A stretch of DNA of 41,030 nucleotides from Chloroflexota bacterium (GTDB lineage Bacteria; Chloroflexota; Limnocylindria; Limnocylindrales; CSP1-4): positions 1-41,030 of the forward strand of contig JAKAMV010000007.1 in NCBI GenBank assembly GCA_021812735.1. Reading direction: 5' to 3'. Shown here piece by piece: positions 7,719 to 17,032 of this stretch (the stretch's first letter is position 1; every line of letters begins with the position of its first letter). The translations under genes were made by a program, and so were the position numbers. The notes beneath the pieces were generated by a model that had not been told where the DNA came from, made no database searches, and saw only the letters and a list, made by a program, of their open reading frames with translations.

Positions 7719-9355
7719 CGCGCGTCCCCGCCGCGGACGGCCGGGCCCGCTTCTGCATCGGGCGCCCGGGCCACCTGGCCGCGGACCTCGGGCAGGTCGG
7801 CGTAGCGCTCCGCCCCGGCGCGCTCGCGGGTCAGGTGGAACGACTCCACCGAGATCGGCGTGGACGGCGGCTGGCCGAACGGGCCGTAGCCGCCCATGCC
7901 GGGCCCGCCCTCGAAGTCGAGGCTGCAGGCCGCCTCGTCGAGCGACGTCGCGAGCTCCACGTGGGCCGCGGGGATCACGTAGCGGTCCTCGTACTTCGCG
8001 ACCGCGAGCAGCCGGAAGAGGTCCTCGAGCGCGCGCGGCGTGAAGCCCACCGACGCCGCCTCCGCCTCGGCGTCGCCGTCCGGCTCGCCCAGGTTGACGC
8101 GGCGCATGTGCGACCGCATGGCCGCCAGCACGCGCAGGCTGTGCGCCACGGGTTCGGGGTCGCCGGCCGAGAACTGCTCGGCGAGGTACTCGACCGGGAT
8201 CCGCAGCGCCTCGATGGCGGAGAACAGCGTGGCCCGGTCCTCGCCGTCGAAGCCGCTCCCCGCCACCGCGTCCACCACGGGGGACAGCGGCGGGATGTAC
8301 CAGACCATCGGCATCGTGCGCCACTCGGGGTGCAGCGGCAGCGCGATCCGGTACCGGTTGGTGAGCGCGTAGACCGGCGAGTGGCGCGCCGCCTCGATCC
8401 AGTCCTCGGCGATGCCGGCGGCGCGGGCGCCGGCGACCACCGCGGGGTCCTCCGGGTCGAGGACGACCGAGCGCTGCGCCTCGAGCAGGTCGCGCGGGTC
8501 CGCAGCGGCCGCCGCCTCGAGCACGCGGTCGGCGTCGTACAGGAACAGGCCGATGTAGCGCAGGCGCCCGACGCAGGTCTCCGCGCACACCGTCGGCTGC
8601 CCGGCCTCGACCCGCGGGTAGCAGAAGGTGCACTTCTCGGCCTTGCCGGTCTTGTGGTTGAAGTAGACCTTCTTGTACGGGCAGCCGGACACGCACATCC
8701 GCCAGCCCCGGCAGCCGTCCTGGTCCACCAGCACGATGCCGTCCTCGGCCCGCTTGTACATGGCCCCCGACGGGCACGCGGCGACGCAGGACGGGTTGAG
8801 GCAGTGCTCGCAGATCCGGGGCAGGTAGTACATGAACGCCTGCTCGAACGAGAGCCGGACCTGCTCCCCGACCCGCTGGAGGACCGGGTCGGCCGGAGCG
8901 TGCTCCGGCGCGCCGCCGAGATCGTCGTCCCAGTTGGCCGACCAGCGGATGGCCATGGGCTCGCCGGTGATGAGCGACTTGGGGCGGGCGACCGGGGTGT
9001 CGGCCTGGGCGGGCGCCGACAGCAGCACGTCGTAGTCGTAGGTCCAGGGCTCGTAGTAGTCCGACAGCCCCGGGAGCGTCGGGTTGCTGAAGATCCGGAG
9101 CATCCGCTTGGTCCGGCCGCCGGAGCGGAGCTCGAGCCTGCCGGACCGGGTGCGGACCCAGCCGCCCTCCCACTGCTCCTGGTCCTCCCAGCGCCGCGGG
9201 TAGCCCAGGCCGGGCCGCGTCTCCACGTTGTTGAACCAGGCGTACTCCACGCCCGAGCGGTTGGTCCACGCCTGCTTGCAGGTGACCGAGCAGGTGTGGC
9301 AGCCGATGCACTTGTCGAGGTTCATGACCATGCCCATCTGGGCCATCACGCGCAT
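7715..9355 (-). CDS. narH: Respiratory nitrate reductase beta subunit, Fe-S protein
   Basis: 546 residues from ATG 9355, 4 nt or less beyond the narG stop, with GGTGGAG as ribosome binding site at the end of narG. The start MRVMAQMGMVMNLDKCIGCHTC matches NarH. Four cysteine clusters are visible: CIGCHTCSVTC (residues 16-26), CEHCLNPSCVAAC, CRGWRMCVSGCP and CTFCYP...CAETC. The tryptophan in CRGWRMC, replacing a cysteine, is the NarH hallmark that makes one cluster [3Fe-4S]. NarH relays electrons from NarI haems to NarG. Confidence 0.96.
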   Translation of the reverse strand: MRVMAQMGMVMNLDKCIGCHTCSVTCKQAWTNRSGVEYAWFNNVETRPGLGYPRRWEDQEQWEGGWVRTRSGRLELRSGGRTKRMLRIFSNPTLPGLSDYYEPWTYDYDVLLSAPAQADTPVARPKSLITGEPMAIRWSANWDDDLGGAPEHAPADPVLQRVGEQVRLSFEQAFMYYLPRICEHCLNPSCVAACPSGAMYKRAEDGIVLVDQDGCRGWRMCVSGCPYKKVYFNHKTGKAEKCTFCYPRVEAGQPTVCAETCVGRLRYIGLFLYDADRVLEAAAAADPRDLLEAQRSVVLDPEDPAVVAGARAAGIAEDWIEAARHSPVYALTNRYRIALPLHPEWRTMPMVWYIPPLSPVVDAVAGSGFDGEDRATLFSAIEALRIPVEYLAEQFSAGDPEPVAHSLRVLAAMRSHMRRVNLGEPDGDAEAEAASVGFTPRALEDLFRLLAVAKYEDRYVIPAAHVELATSLDEAACSLDFEGGPGMGGYGPFGQPPSTPISVESFHLTRERAGAERYADLPEVRGQVARAPDAEAGPAVRGGDAR

Positions 9356-9359
9356 CGGG

Positions 9360-12300
9360 TCAGTACTCCACCAGCTGGGAGCGCCGCCGGATCACGGTCA
9401 CCTCGTCGCGCTGGTTCCCGGTCGGGCCGTAGTAGTTGAAGCCGTAGGAGAGCTGCGCGTAGCCGCCGATCAGGTGGGTCGGCTTGATGAGCAGCCGCGT
9501 GAGCGCGTTGTGGATGCCGCCGCGACGCCCCGACAGCTCCGCCTTCGGGGTGTCGATCGTGCGGTCCTTCGCGTGGTACATGTACGCGGTCCCGCGCGGC
9601 ATCCGGTGCGTCACGACCGCGCGCGCGACGACGACGCCGTTGCGGTTATAGGCCTCGATCCAGTCGTTGTCCTTCACGCCGATCGCCTCGGCGTCCTCGA
9701 CGCTCATCCACAAGTCCGGCCCGCCGCGGCTCAGGCTGAGCATGAACAGGTTGTCCTGGTACTCGGAGTGGATCGACCACTTCGAGTGCGGCGTGAGGTA
9801 GCGGACGGTCACCTCGGCGCCGTCGGCCGCCCCGCCCTGCGGCCCGAAGATGCGTGCCATGTCGAGCGGAGGCCGGTACACGGGCAGCTGCTCGCCGAGC
9901 TCGGCCACCCAGTCGTGGTCGAGGAAGAAGTGCATGCGCCCGGTGAGCGTGTGCCACGGCTTGCGGCGCTCGACGTTGATCGTGAACGGCGAGTAGCGGC
10001 GCCCGCCGTGCTCGCTGCCCGACCACTCGTGGCTCGTGATGACCGGCTGCGGGCGCGACTGCGCGTCCGCGAAGGTGATGCGGCGGCCCGACTGGTCCTC
10101 GGCGAGGTCGGCGAGCCGTGTGCCCGTCCGCTGCTCGAGCGCACCGAGCCCGGCTGCCGCGATCCGGCCGTTCGTGGTGCCCGACAGCGCGAGGATGGCC
10201 TCGCACGCCTGCTCGGCGCGGGCGAGGCTGGGCCGGCCGTCGGCGACGCCGCCGCGGACCGTGCCGCAGACCCGCTTGAGCTCCTCGACCTCCCGGGCCG
10301 GCTTGAGGGTGATGCCCTTGACGGTGGTGCCCAGCGCCTCGACCTTCGGCCCGAGCGCCGTCATCTGCTCGCCCACCGCGCCGTAGTCCCGCTCGACCAC
10401 GACGAGGTTGGGCATGGTGCGGCCGGGGACGGGCTCGCACTCGCCGCGGCGCCAGTCCAGGACGCGGCCGCCGGGCTGGGCCGTCTCGCCGGGCGTGTCG
10501 TGCTGGAGCGGGGTCGCCACGAGGTCGCGCCGGACGCCGAGGCGCGGGCCGGCGAGCGCGCTGAACACGCGCGCCAGCGCGACGAAGGCGTCGTAGTCGG
10601 TGCGCGCCTCCCACGGCGGCCGGATGGCGGGCGTGAACGCGTGGACGAACGGGTGCATGTCCGTGGACGAGAGGTCGTACTTCTCGTACCACGTGGCAGC
10701 GGGCAGCAGCACGTCGGAGTAGAGCCCGGTCGAGGTCATGCGGAAGTCGAGCGAGACCAGGAGGTCGAGCTTGCCCTCGGGCGCCTCAGGGCGCCAGGCC
10801 ACCTCGGCCGGGCGGTGCTCCTCCGGCGTCTCCCGGGCGCGGACAGCGGCGTCCGAGCCCAGCAGGTGGCGGATGAAGTACTCGTTGCCCTTGCCGGAGG
10901 ACCCGAGCAGGTTGGCGCGCCACACGGTGAGGACCCGGGGGAAGTTGGCCGGGTCGTCCGGGTCCTCGGCCGCGAATCGGACCTGCCCGTCCACGAGCTT
11001 GCGGACCGTCGCCTTGACCGGGTCCTCCCCGGCGGCGTCGGCCTCGGCGACGAGGTCGAGCGGGTTGCGGTCGAACGTCGGGTAGGACGGCAGCCAGCCC
11101 AGCCGCGCCGACTGCACGAGCGCGTCGGCGAGCGCCCGACCCCTGAACAGCCCCCGGCCGAGGGGCGTCGCGAGCTCGTCGGCGCCGAACCCGTCGTAGC
11201 GCCACTGGTCGGTGGCGAGGTACCAGAACGCGGTGCCCGCCATCTGCCGCGGCGGGCGGACCCAGTCGAGGCCGAACGCGAGCTGGGCCCAGCCCGCGAA
11301 GGGGCGGACCTTCTCCTGGCCCACGTAGTGCGCCCAGCCGCCGCCGTTGACGCCCTGGCAGCCGGTGAGCGTGGTGAGGGCCAGCATGGCGCGGTAGATC
11401 TGGTCGGAGTGGAACCAGTGGTTGGCGCCCGCGCCCATGACGATCATGGAACGCCCTCCCGAGCGCTCGGCGTTGTCCGCGAACTCGCGCGCGATCCGCG
11501 CAGCGGCCGCCGCCGGCACGCCCGTGATGGCCTCCTGCCAGGCCGGCGTGCACGGCTTCGGGTCGTCGTAGCCTGCCGGCCAGTCGCCGGGCAGCTCCGG
11601 GCGGCGGACGCCGTACTGGGCCAGCAGCAGGTCGAACACCGTGGTGACGAGGCGGCCGCCGATCCGCCGCGCCGGCACGCCCCGCCGGACGACGGAGCCG
11701 CCCTCGTTGGGCCCGTCGCTGACGTCGAAGCGGGGCAGGTCCACGGCCACTGGCTCCCCGCCCTCGAGGAAGGAGAGGAGCGGGTCGATGCCCCCGAGCT
11801 CGAGGTTCCAGCGCCCCGCGCCGGACGCCGTGTGCCGGTCGCCGAGCGTCCCGTTCGGGGCCATCGGGATGCCGGCCGCCGCATCGAAGACCACGGGCCG
11901 CCACGCGTCCCCCTCGGCCGTCCCGCCGAGGTCGGCCGCGGTCAGGAACCGGTCCGGCAGCCAGGCCCCGTCCACGCCGGGCCGCTCGCGGAGCGTGACC
12001 AGGAACGGCAGGTCCGTGAACGCCTTGACGTAGTCGCGGAAGCGCGGGACCTCTCGGTCGACGAAGCACTCGCGCAGGATGACGTGCCCCATCGCCATCG
12101 CGAGGGCCCCGTCGGTCCCCGGGTTGGCGGGCAGCCACTCGTCCGCGAACTTGGTGTTGTCCGCGTAGTCGGGACTCACGACCACGATCTTCTGGCCGCG
12201 GTACCGCGCCTCGGTCATGAAGTGGGCGTCCGGGGTGCGCGTGACCGGGATGTTGGAGCCCCACATCACCAGGTACGAGGCGTTCCACCAGTCCGCGGAC

Positions 12301-13055
12301 TCGGGGACGTCGGTCTGGTCGCCGAAGACCTGCGGCGACGCGATCGGCAGGTCGGCGTACCAGTCGTAGAACGAGAGCATCGTCCCGCCCAGCAGCGAGG
12401 TGTAGCGGGCGCCGGCGGCGTGGGAGGCCATCGACATCGCGGGGATGGGCGAGAAGCCCGCCACCCGGTCGGGGCCGTGCGCTGTGATCGTGTGGACCTG
12501 CGCGGCGGCGACGATCTCGAGCGCCTCGTCCCAGCTCGCGCGCACCAGGCCGCCCTTGCCGCGCGCCTGCTGGTAGCGCCGCCGCCGCTCCGGGTCGCCC
12601 ACGACCTCCGCCCACGCGGCGACCGGGTCGCCGAGGCGGGCGCGGGCCTCCCGGTAGACCTCGAGGAGCACGCCGCGGACGTACGGGTAGCGCACCCGGG
12701 TGGGCGAGTAGGTGTACCACGAGAACGCCGCGCCCCGCGGGCAGCCCCGCGGCTCGTACTCGGGCGAGTCGGGGCCGACGGAGGGGTAGTCGGTCTGCTG
12801 CGTCTCCCAGGTGATGACCTCGTCCTTGACGTAGACCTTCCAGGAGCACGACCCGGTGCAGTTCACGCCATGCGTCGAGCGGACGATCCGGTCGTGGCTC
12901 CACCGGTCGCGGTAGAAGACATCGGCCGAACGGCCGCCCTCGAGGGTGATCGTCCGGAGGTCCTCGGACACGGCGGCCGGCTGGAGGAGCCGGCGGGTCT
13001 GGAGCACCGCCCGCACGTGCGCCTCGGAGCCGATCGCGGCGCGCTTGTCAGCCAT
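9360..13055 (-). CDS. narG: Respiratory nitrate reductase alpha subunit, molybdopterin
   Basis: 1231 residues from ATG 13055, close to the usual NarG length (about 1200-1250). H62, C66, C70 and C105 (THGVNCTGSCSW...EPRGC) form the FS0 [4Fe-4S] site with the NarG-specific histidine ligand. The segment SADWWNASYLVMWGSN carries the aspartate expected to ligate Mo, followed by IPVTRTPDAHF. The enzyme reduces nitrate to nitrite with quinol electrons delivered by NarI and NarH. There is no twin-arginine signal with a hydrophobic stretch, so the enzyme should face the cytoplasm, in agreement with the presence of narK. The start overlaps the upstream regulator gene by 8 nt. Confidence 0.96.
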   Translation of the reverse strand: MADKRAAIGSEAHVRAVLQTRRLLQPAAVSEDLRTITLEGGRSADVFYRDRWSHDRIVRSTHGVNCTGSCSWKVYVKDEVITWETQQTDYPSVGPDSPEYEPRGCPRGAAFSWYTYSPTRVRYPYVRGVLLEVYREARARLGDPVAAWAEVVGDPERRRRYQQARGKGGLVRASWDEALEIVAAAQVHTITAHGPDRVAGFSPIPAMSMASHAAGARYTSLLGGTMLSFYDWYADLPIASPQVFGDQTDVPESADWWNASYLVMWGSNIPVTRTPDAHFMTEARYRGQKIVVVSPDYADNTKFADEWLPANPGTDGALAMAMGHVILRECFVDREVPRFRDYVKAFTDLPFLVTLRERPGVDGAWLPDRFLTAADLGGTAEGDAWRPVVFDAAAGIPMAPNGTLGDRHTASGAGRWNLELGGIDPLLSFLEGGEPVAVDLPRFDVSDGPNEGGSVVRRGVPARRIGGRLVTTVFDLLLAQYGVRRPELPGDWPAGYDDPKPCTPAWQEAITGVPAAAAARIAREFADNAERSGGRSMIVMGAGANHWFHSDQIYRAMLALTTLTGCQGVNGGGWAHYVGQEKVRPFAGWAQLAFGLDWVRPPRQMAGTAFWYLATDQWRYDGFGADELATPLGRGLFRGRALADALVQSARLGWLPSYPTFDRNPLDLVAEADAAGEDPVKATVRKLVDGQVRFAAEDPDDPANFPRVLTVWRANLLGSSGKGNEYFIRHLLGSDAAVRARETPEEHRPAEVAWRPEAPEGKLDLLVSLDFRMTSTGLYSDVLLPAATWYEKYDLSSTDMHPFVHAFTPAIRPPWEARTDYDAFVALARVFSALAGPRLGVRRDLVATPLQHDTPGETAQPGGRVLDWRRGECEPVPGRTMPNLVVVERDYGAVGEQMTALGPKVEALGTTVKGITLKPAREVEELKRVCGTVRGGVADGRPSLARAEQACEAILALSGTTNGRIAAAGLGALEQRTGTRLADLAEDQSGRRITFADAQSRPQPVITSHEWSGSEHGGRRYSPFTINVERRKPWHTLTGRMHFFLDHDWVAELGEQLPVYRPPLDMARIFGPQGGAADGAEVTVRYLTPHSKWSIHSEYQDNLFMLSLSRGGPDLWMSVEDAEAIGVKDNDWIEAYNRNGVVVARAVVTHRMPRGTAYMYHAKDRTIDTPKAELSGRRGGIHNALTRLLIKPTHLIGGYAQLSYGFNYYGPTGNQRDEVTVIRRRSQLVEY

Positions 13056-13785
13056 CGGTATCGCCTCCCGGACCCCCGGCGCCACCATGATCCTCGCGCC
13101 TGTCGCCGCCTGCAAGCCGGACGATGCAGAGCAGCGGCTGGTCCACCGTGAACGGCTCCAGGCCCACTGCCCGCGCGTCGCCGCCCAGCTGCTCCACGGT
13201 CTGCTCGAGCATGCCGAGGTGCACGCCGCACACCACGGCGCGATGCTGGCGCGCGACCTCCTCGAACGGGCACCGCCGAAGCCAGATCTGGTCCCGCGCG
13301 GGGCGTTCGGGATCGAAGCCGAGCCGCCCCAGGAGGTCCATGAGCGTCGCGCCCACGCTCCCGGCGCCCGCGTCGCCGGCGACCTCGGGCCCGGCCAGCT
13401 CGGCGGACCACCGCTGGCCGGCGGTCCTGGCTGCCGCCGCCGGGTCGGCTCCCCCGCCGATGTGCCCCGCGAGGACGCCCGCGAGCTGCCGGAGCTGGGC
13501 GAGGTCGTCGCGCGCATCGACGCCGGCACTGGCCGGCGCCTGCGGGGCGGGCGCATAGCGCAGCGCCGGCCGGCCGACCCGGGACCGTCGGTCGACGGAG
13601 CGCGTCACGAGGCCGGCGGTGACCAGCAGCGCGAGGTGGGAGCGCGCGGTGCTCTCGCTGATCCCGACCGCGGCAGCCGCCTCGCCCACGGACAGCGGCC
13701 GGCCGCCTGCCCGCAGCGCCTGGAGGAGCGCGGCCCGGCTGTCGGCGGCGAGGAGCGGGGAGTTGTCGCTTGCGGCTTGGGCCAT
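13048..13785 (-). CDS. ArsR/SufR-like HTH regulator with Cys ligands, first gene of the nar operon
   Basis: 245 residues from ATG 13785 (an in-frame ATG also lies at 13794). Residues about 18-70 are a winged helix (RPLSVGEAAAAVGISESTARSHLALLVTAGLV). The C-terminal part contains RRCPFEEVARQHRAVVCGVHLGML, the CPF...C..H pattern of predicted regulators of COG2345, relatives of the Fe-S-binding repressor SufR. Possible ligands are C172, C186, H189 and C220. Its stop overlaps the narG start by 8 nt, so it is part of the nar transcript and translationally coupled. Inference: a redox, Fe-S or NO-responsive regulator of narGHJI and narK. The sequence shows no inducer. Confidence 0.82.
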   Translation of the reverse strand: MAQAASDNSPLLAADSRAALLQALRAGGRPLSVGEAAAAVGISESTARSHLALLVTAGLVTRSVDRRSRVGRPALRYAPAPQAPASAGVDARDDLAQLRQLAGVLAGHIGGGADPAAAARTAGQRWSAELAGPEVAGDAGAGSVGATLMDLLGRLGFDPERPARDQIWLRRCPFEEVARQHRAVVCGVHLGMLEQTVEQLGGDARAVGLEPFTVDQPLLCIVRLAGGDRREDHGGAGGPGGDTDG

Positions 13786-13792
13786 TGTGGGC

Positions 13793-13800
13793 ATTATAAT
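13793..13800. promoter_or_regulatory. Palindromic ATTATAAT serving as -10 box in both directions
   Basis: ATTATAAT is its own reverse complement and contains a consensus TATAAT on each strand: 13795-13800 toward narK and 13798-13793 toward the regulator-narGHJI operon. It is an isolated AT island in GC-rich DNA. On the minus strand it ends 7 nt before ATG 13785. The flanking CGTGT (13801-13805) and ACACG (13817-13821) form a spaced inverted repeat that could be an operator. Confidence 0.55.
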
Positions 13801-13858
13801 CGTGTAAACCGTGGACACACGTCGCTTCCACCGGGCACCGAGCACACGAGGCAGGACC

Positions 13859-15190
13859 ATGACGGGCGTCGGATCGAACGCTGAAACGCAGGCCGTCCAC
13901 GGGTCGCGGAGCAGCGCGATGTGGCTCGCGACGCTGGGCTTCTTCGGCGGCTTCGCGGGCGTGTCGATCTTCGGACCGCTCGTGCCCAAGTTCACCGAAC
14001 TCCTGCACCTCTCCCCGTTCCAGGCGGGGCTGCTCGCGGCGATCCCGTCGCTCACCGGGTCGCTCCTCCGGATTCCGTTCGGGGCCGCGGTCGACCGCGT
14101 CGGCGGCAAGCGCCCGCTGCTCGCGCTGCTGCTCCTGACCAACGTCGGCGTGATCGGCCTGCTCGCGCTCCTGGCCACCTCGTACCCCGCCCGCGTGGAG
14201 GGGACCTACCCGATCCTGATGCTCCTCGGGATGCTGATCGGGTGCGGCATCGCCACGTTCTCGGTGGGCATCGCGCAGGTCTCCTACTGGTTCCCCAAGA
14301 AGGACCAGGGCGGGGCGCTGGGCGTCTACGGGGGCCTCGGCAACACCAGCCCGGGCCTGTCCACCATGCTCCTGCCGATCGCCGTCGGGGCGATCGGCCT
14401 GCTCGGCGCCTACGCGGTGTGGTTCGCCGTCCTCGTGGTGGTCACGATCGTCTACGCCCTGTTCATCCGGGACGCCCCGTGGTTCCAGCTGCGCGCGGCG
14501 GGCCGGCGAGTGGACGACCCCGACCGGCTCGTGGCGATCGGCGGCAGCGACCTCGTCCCCCGCGGGAGCGCGGTCGAGGGCCTCAAGGCCGCCGCGGCAA
14601 TCCCTGCCACCTGGGCGCTGGTCTTCTTCTACTTCGTCTCGTTCGGCGGGTTCCTCGCCTTCACCACCTGGCTCCCGTCGTTCTGGGCGTCGATGTACGG
14701 CTCCACGCTTCGCGAGGCAGGCCTGCTGACAGCGGCGTTCTCGCTGCTGGCCGCCGTCATCCGGGTCACCGGGGGCGTCGCCTCCGACCGGCTCTCGATC
14801 CGCTATGCGCTCGTCGGCAACTTCCTGCTCATGGCCGTCGCCACGCTCGCGCTGGCGCTGTCGGAGTCGTTCGCGATCTCGCTCGCGGCAACCCTGCTGG
14901 TTGGCGCCGGCATGGGCCTCCAGAACGCGATCGTGTTCAAGCTGGTCCCCTCGTACGTGCCCTCGGCCGTGGGCGGGGCGTCGGGCTGGATCGGCGGCAT
15001 CGGCGCCCTCGGCGGCTTCGTGATCCCGCCGGTCATGGGCTTCGTGACCGGCGCCTCGACGGGGCCGGCGGCCTTCGCCCGTGGCTTCCTGCCGTTCGTG
15101 GGCCTGGCTGCGCTCACGCTGCCGGTGGTCTGGTGGCTGAACCGCTGGAGCGCGACGCGCCGCATCGGCATGTCGGGCGCCGCGGCCTGA
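13859..15190 (+). CDS. narK: Nitrate/nitrite transporter, MFS (NarK-type)
   Basis: 443 residues with about 12 hydrophobic segments. The nitrate-signature region GVYGGLGNTSPGLSTMLLP is present, and GFFGGFAGVSIFGPLVPKF in helix 1 is typical of the NarK/NasA group. NarK proteins import nitrate (with protons) or exchange it for nitrite, needed because NarG faces the cytoplasm. ATG 13859 is chosen because GAGGCAGG lies 3-10 nt upstream. GTG 13811, 10 nt after the TATAAT, would add 16 polar residues and is an alternative leaderless start. Divergent from the nar operon. Confidence 0.92.
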   Translation: MTGVGSNAETQAVHGSRSSAMWLATLGFFGGFAGVSIFGPLVPKFTELLHLSPFQAGLLAAIPSLTGSLLRIPFGAAVDRVGGKRPLLALLLLTNVGVIGLLALLATSYPARVEGTYPILMLLGMLIGCGIATFSVGIAQVSYWFPKKDQGGALGVYGGLGNTSPGLSTMLLPIAVGAIGLLGAYAVWFAVLVVVTIVYALFIRDAPWFQLRAAGRRVDDPDRLVAIGGSDLVPRGSAVEGLKAAAAIPATWALVFFYFVSFGGFLAFTTWLPSFWASMYGSTLREAGLLTAAFSLLAAVIRVTGGVASDRLSIRYALVGNFLLMAVATLALALSESFAISLAATLLVGAGMGLQNAIVFKLVPSYVPSAVGGASGWIGGIGALGGFVIPPVMGFVTGASTGPAAFARGFLPFVGLAALTLPVVWWLNRWSATRRIGMSGAAA

Positions 15191-15228
15191 ACCGTCCTGG
15201 CGCAGCCGCCGGGCGCGTGAGCCGCGCG

Positions 15229-15252
15229 GGTGGGTGGTACGAACCGCCCACC
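15229..15252 (+). terminator. Strong 10-bp stem-loop after narK
   Basis: GGTGGGTGGT-acga-ACCGCCCACC forms a 10-bp stem with one G-T pair and a 4-base loop, 38 nt after the narK stop and before the next promoter. There is no T-tract. A terminator is the simplest reading. Confidence 0.45.
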
Positions 15253-15267
15253 GCCCTGACCACTCCG

Positions 15268-15273
15268 TATAGT
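15268..15273 (+). promoter_or_regulatory. -10 box TATAGT for the c-di-GMP phosphodiesterase gene
   Basis: TATAGT ends 10 nt before ATG 15284, predicting a transcript with almost no leader. No clear -35 was found at 16-18 nt upstream. Confidence 0.4.
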
Positions 15274-15283
15274 GGCGGGCGAC

Positions 15284-17032
15284 ATGGAGCGCGGGCACGG
15301 TACGCGCGTGAGCGCCATGCTTCCCCCTGCCGCCTCGCTGGGGGATCTCCGGCACGCTGTCGATGCGCGCTTCGACAACGCCTGGCGAGCGAACATCGTC
15401 GTGGTCGATGACGATGAGGCGAACGTGCGCCTGCTGGAGCGGGCGTTCCAGCGTGCAGGGTACGAGCGGTTCCACGGCTTCACCGACCCTGTGATCGCGC
15501 TGGAGTCGATCCCCCGGATCGACCCGGACCTGGTCCTGCTCGACCTCGAGATGCCCGGCCTGGGCGGCCTCGACCTGCTCCGGGCAGTCCGGTCGGGGAC
15601 GCCTCCGGACACCTACCTGCCGATCCTGGTCATCACCGGGAATCAGGACGGTGCGACGCGCCGGCTCGCCCTCGATCAGGGCGCCACCGATTTCCTGACC
15701 AAGCCGTTCGATCTCGACGAGCTCCGGCTGCGCAGCCGCAACCTGATCGAGGGTCGTCTCATGCACTCCGCGCTGGCGATGCGCGTGGACGCGCTCGGAG
15801 CCGCGCTCGCCGAGCGTGAAGAGGCCCTGGAGCGAACCCAGCACGAGCAGGCGCAGATGAGCGCGTCGCTCGCCCGTGCGGCGGGCCTGTCAGTTCCCGA
15901 GGAGATCGCGGCGGCGCTCTGCGCAGACCTGGCCAGCGTCACCCGAGCGCGGTACGTGACCCTGCTCCTCTTCGAGAGTCCGGAGCGCGCAATGTCCTAT
16001 GTGGCCCACGGGCGGCGCTCGGACGCGGACGTTGGCTACGCGATCCCCGTCGCACGCTCCCGGGAGCTCTGGCAACGAGCCTCCGCCGGGCCGTGGGTCG
16101 AGGCCGATCTTCTGGGACGCGCACGGGGATCCGATGCCGCACAGCTGTGGGCGGCTGGCTGGCGCAGCGCCCTGTACGCCCCGCTCCGCTTCGAGGACGA
16201 GCTGCTCGGGCTCCTGTCGGTGGGCACCACGAAGCGACGGACGGCAGACACGCTCGCCCGGGACCTGCCCAGTGTCGTCCGGTATGCCACTGTCGCGGGT
16301 GCGCTCCTCGGACGCGCGCTCGCGCTCCGGCGTCAGGCGGTCGACGCACGCCGCAGCATCGAGTCGATCATCGAGCGGGCGGCGTTCATGCCGGTTGCGC
16401 AGCCCATCCTCTCGCTGGTGGACAAGCAGGTGGTCGGATACGAGGCGCTGACGCGGTTCAGCACGGGAGCGCGCCCCGATCAGCTGTTCGCACAGGCGGC
16501 CAGGCTCGGGCTCGGCCCGCGACTGGAGCTCGCGACGATGGAGGCGGCCGTCCGGATGGCGGATCAGCTGCCCGCAGGCGCATGGCTCAGTGTCAACGTG
16601 TCGCCCGAAGTCGTCCTCTCCCGCGGCCCGCTCATCGAGGTGCTCTCCCGCTGCTCCCGCCAACTGGTCGTCGAGATCACCGAGCACGCTCCGGTGGACG
16701 ACTACGCAGCGCTCCGTGCGGCGGCCCGGGCCCTGGGCGACGCGCGGGTGGCCGTGGACGACGCCGGAGCCGGCTTCGCCAGCATGCAGCACGTCGTGGA
16801 GCTGCAGCCCGACATCGTGAAGCTCGACATCTCGCTGGTCCGCGGCGTGGACGCCGACCCGGTGCGCCAAGGGCTGGTGGCGGGGATGGTGCACTTCGCC
16901 GGCCGCACCGGGATCCACCTGATCGGCGAGGGGATCGAGACTGAGGCGGAGCTGCGCACCCTCGCCGGGCTTGGCGTCCACCTCGGGCAGGGCTACCTCC
17001 TGGGGAGACCGCAGGCGATCGCGCCCAGCTGA
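15284..17032 (+). CDS. REC-GAF-EAL protein: response-regulator c-di-GMP phosphodiesterase
   Basis: 582 residues from ATG 15284 (GTG 15272 would overlap the -10 box). An N-terminal receiver domain (about 37-155) has the acidic pocket VVDDD and phosphoacceptor D87 in LVLLDLEMPG, with the conserved lysine in LTKPFDLDEL. A coiled-coil linker is followed by a GAF-like domain (about 200-335), then an EAL domain (about 355-580). The EAL residues for Mg2+ binding and catalysis are all present: YEALTRF, NVSPE, EITEH, DDAGAG, KLD, GEGIE and GQGYLLGRP. It should therefore hydrolyse c-di-GMP when its receiver is phosphorylated. No GGDEF domain is present. The likely partner kinase is the gene 600 nt downstream. 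Confidence 0.9.
   Translation: MERGHGTRVSAMLPPAASLGDLRHAVDARFDNAWRANIVVVDDDEANVRLLERAFQRAGYERFHGFTDPVIALESIPRIDPDLVLLDLEMPGLGGLDLLRAVRSGTPPDTYLPILVITGNQDGATRRLALDQGATDFLTKPFDLDELRLRSRNLIEGRLMHSALAMRVDALGAALAEREEALERTQHEQAQMSASLARAAGLSVPEEIAAALCADLASVTRARYVTLLLFESPERAMSYVAHGRRSDADVGYAIPVARSRELWQRASAGPWVEADLLGRARGSDAAQLWAAGWRSALYAPLRFEDELLGLLSVGTTKRRTADTLARDLPSVVRYATVAGALLGRALALRRQAVDARRSIESIIERAAFMPVAQPILSLVDKQVVGYEALTRFSTGARPDQLFAQAARLGLGPRLELATMEAAVRMADQLPAGAWLSVNVSPEVVLSRGPLIEVLSRCSRQLVVEITEHAPVDDYAALRAAARALGDARVAVDDAGAGFASMQHVVELQPDIVKLDISLVRGVDADPVRQGLVAGMVHFAGRTGIHLIGEGIETEAELRTLAGLGVHLGQGYLLGRPQAIAPS

Noticed and set aside
9228..13151. A 1307-codon open frame on the plus strand, antisense to narG.
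   Set aside because: It mirrors the codon pattern of narG; the translation is Arg/Val/His/Gly-rich with no domain. Long antisense frames are expected at this GC content. The same holds for long frames opposite narH, the LAL gene and the E2-E3 gene.
13786..13858. FNR-type box (TTGAT-N4-ATCAA) controlling nar genes.
   Set aside because: No such sequence is present in the intergenic DNA.
12863..15844. A 993-codon minus-strand frame across narG start, regulator, narK and the EAL gene.
   Set aside because: It crosses well-supported genes and a promoter region and has low-complexity composition.
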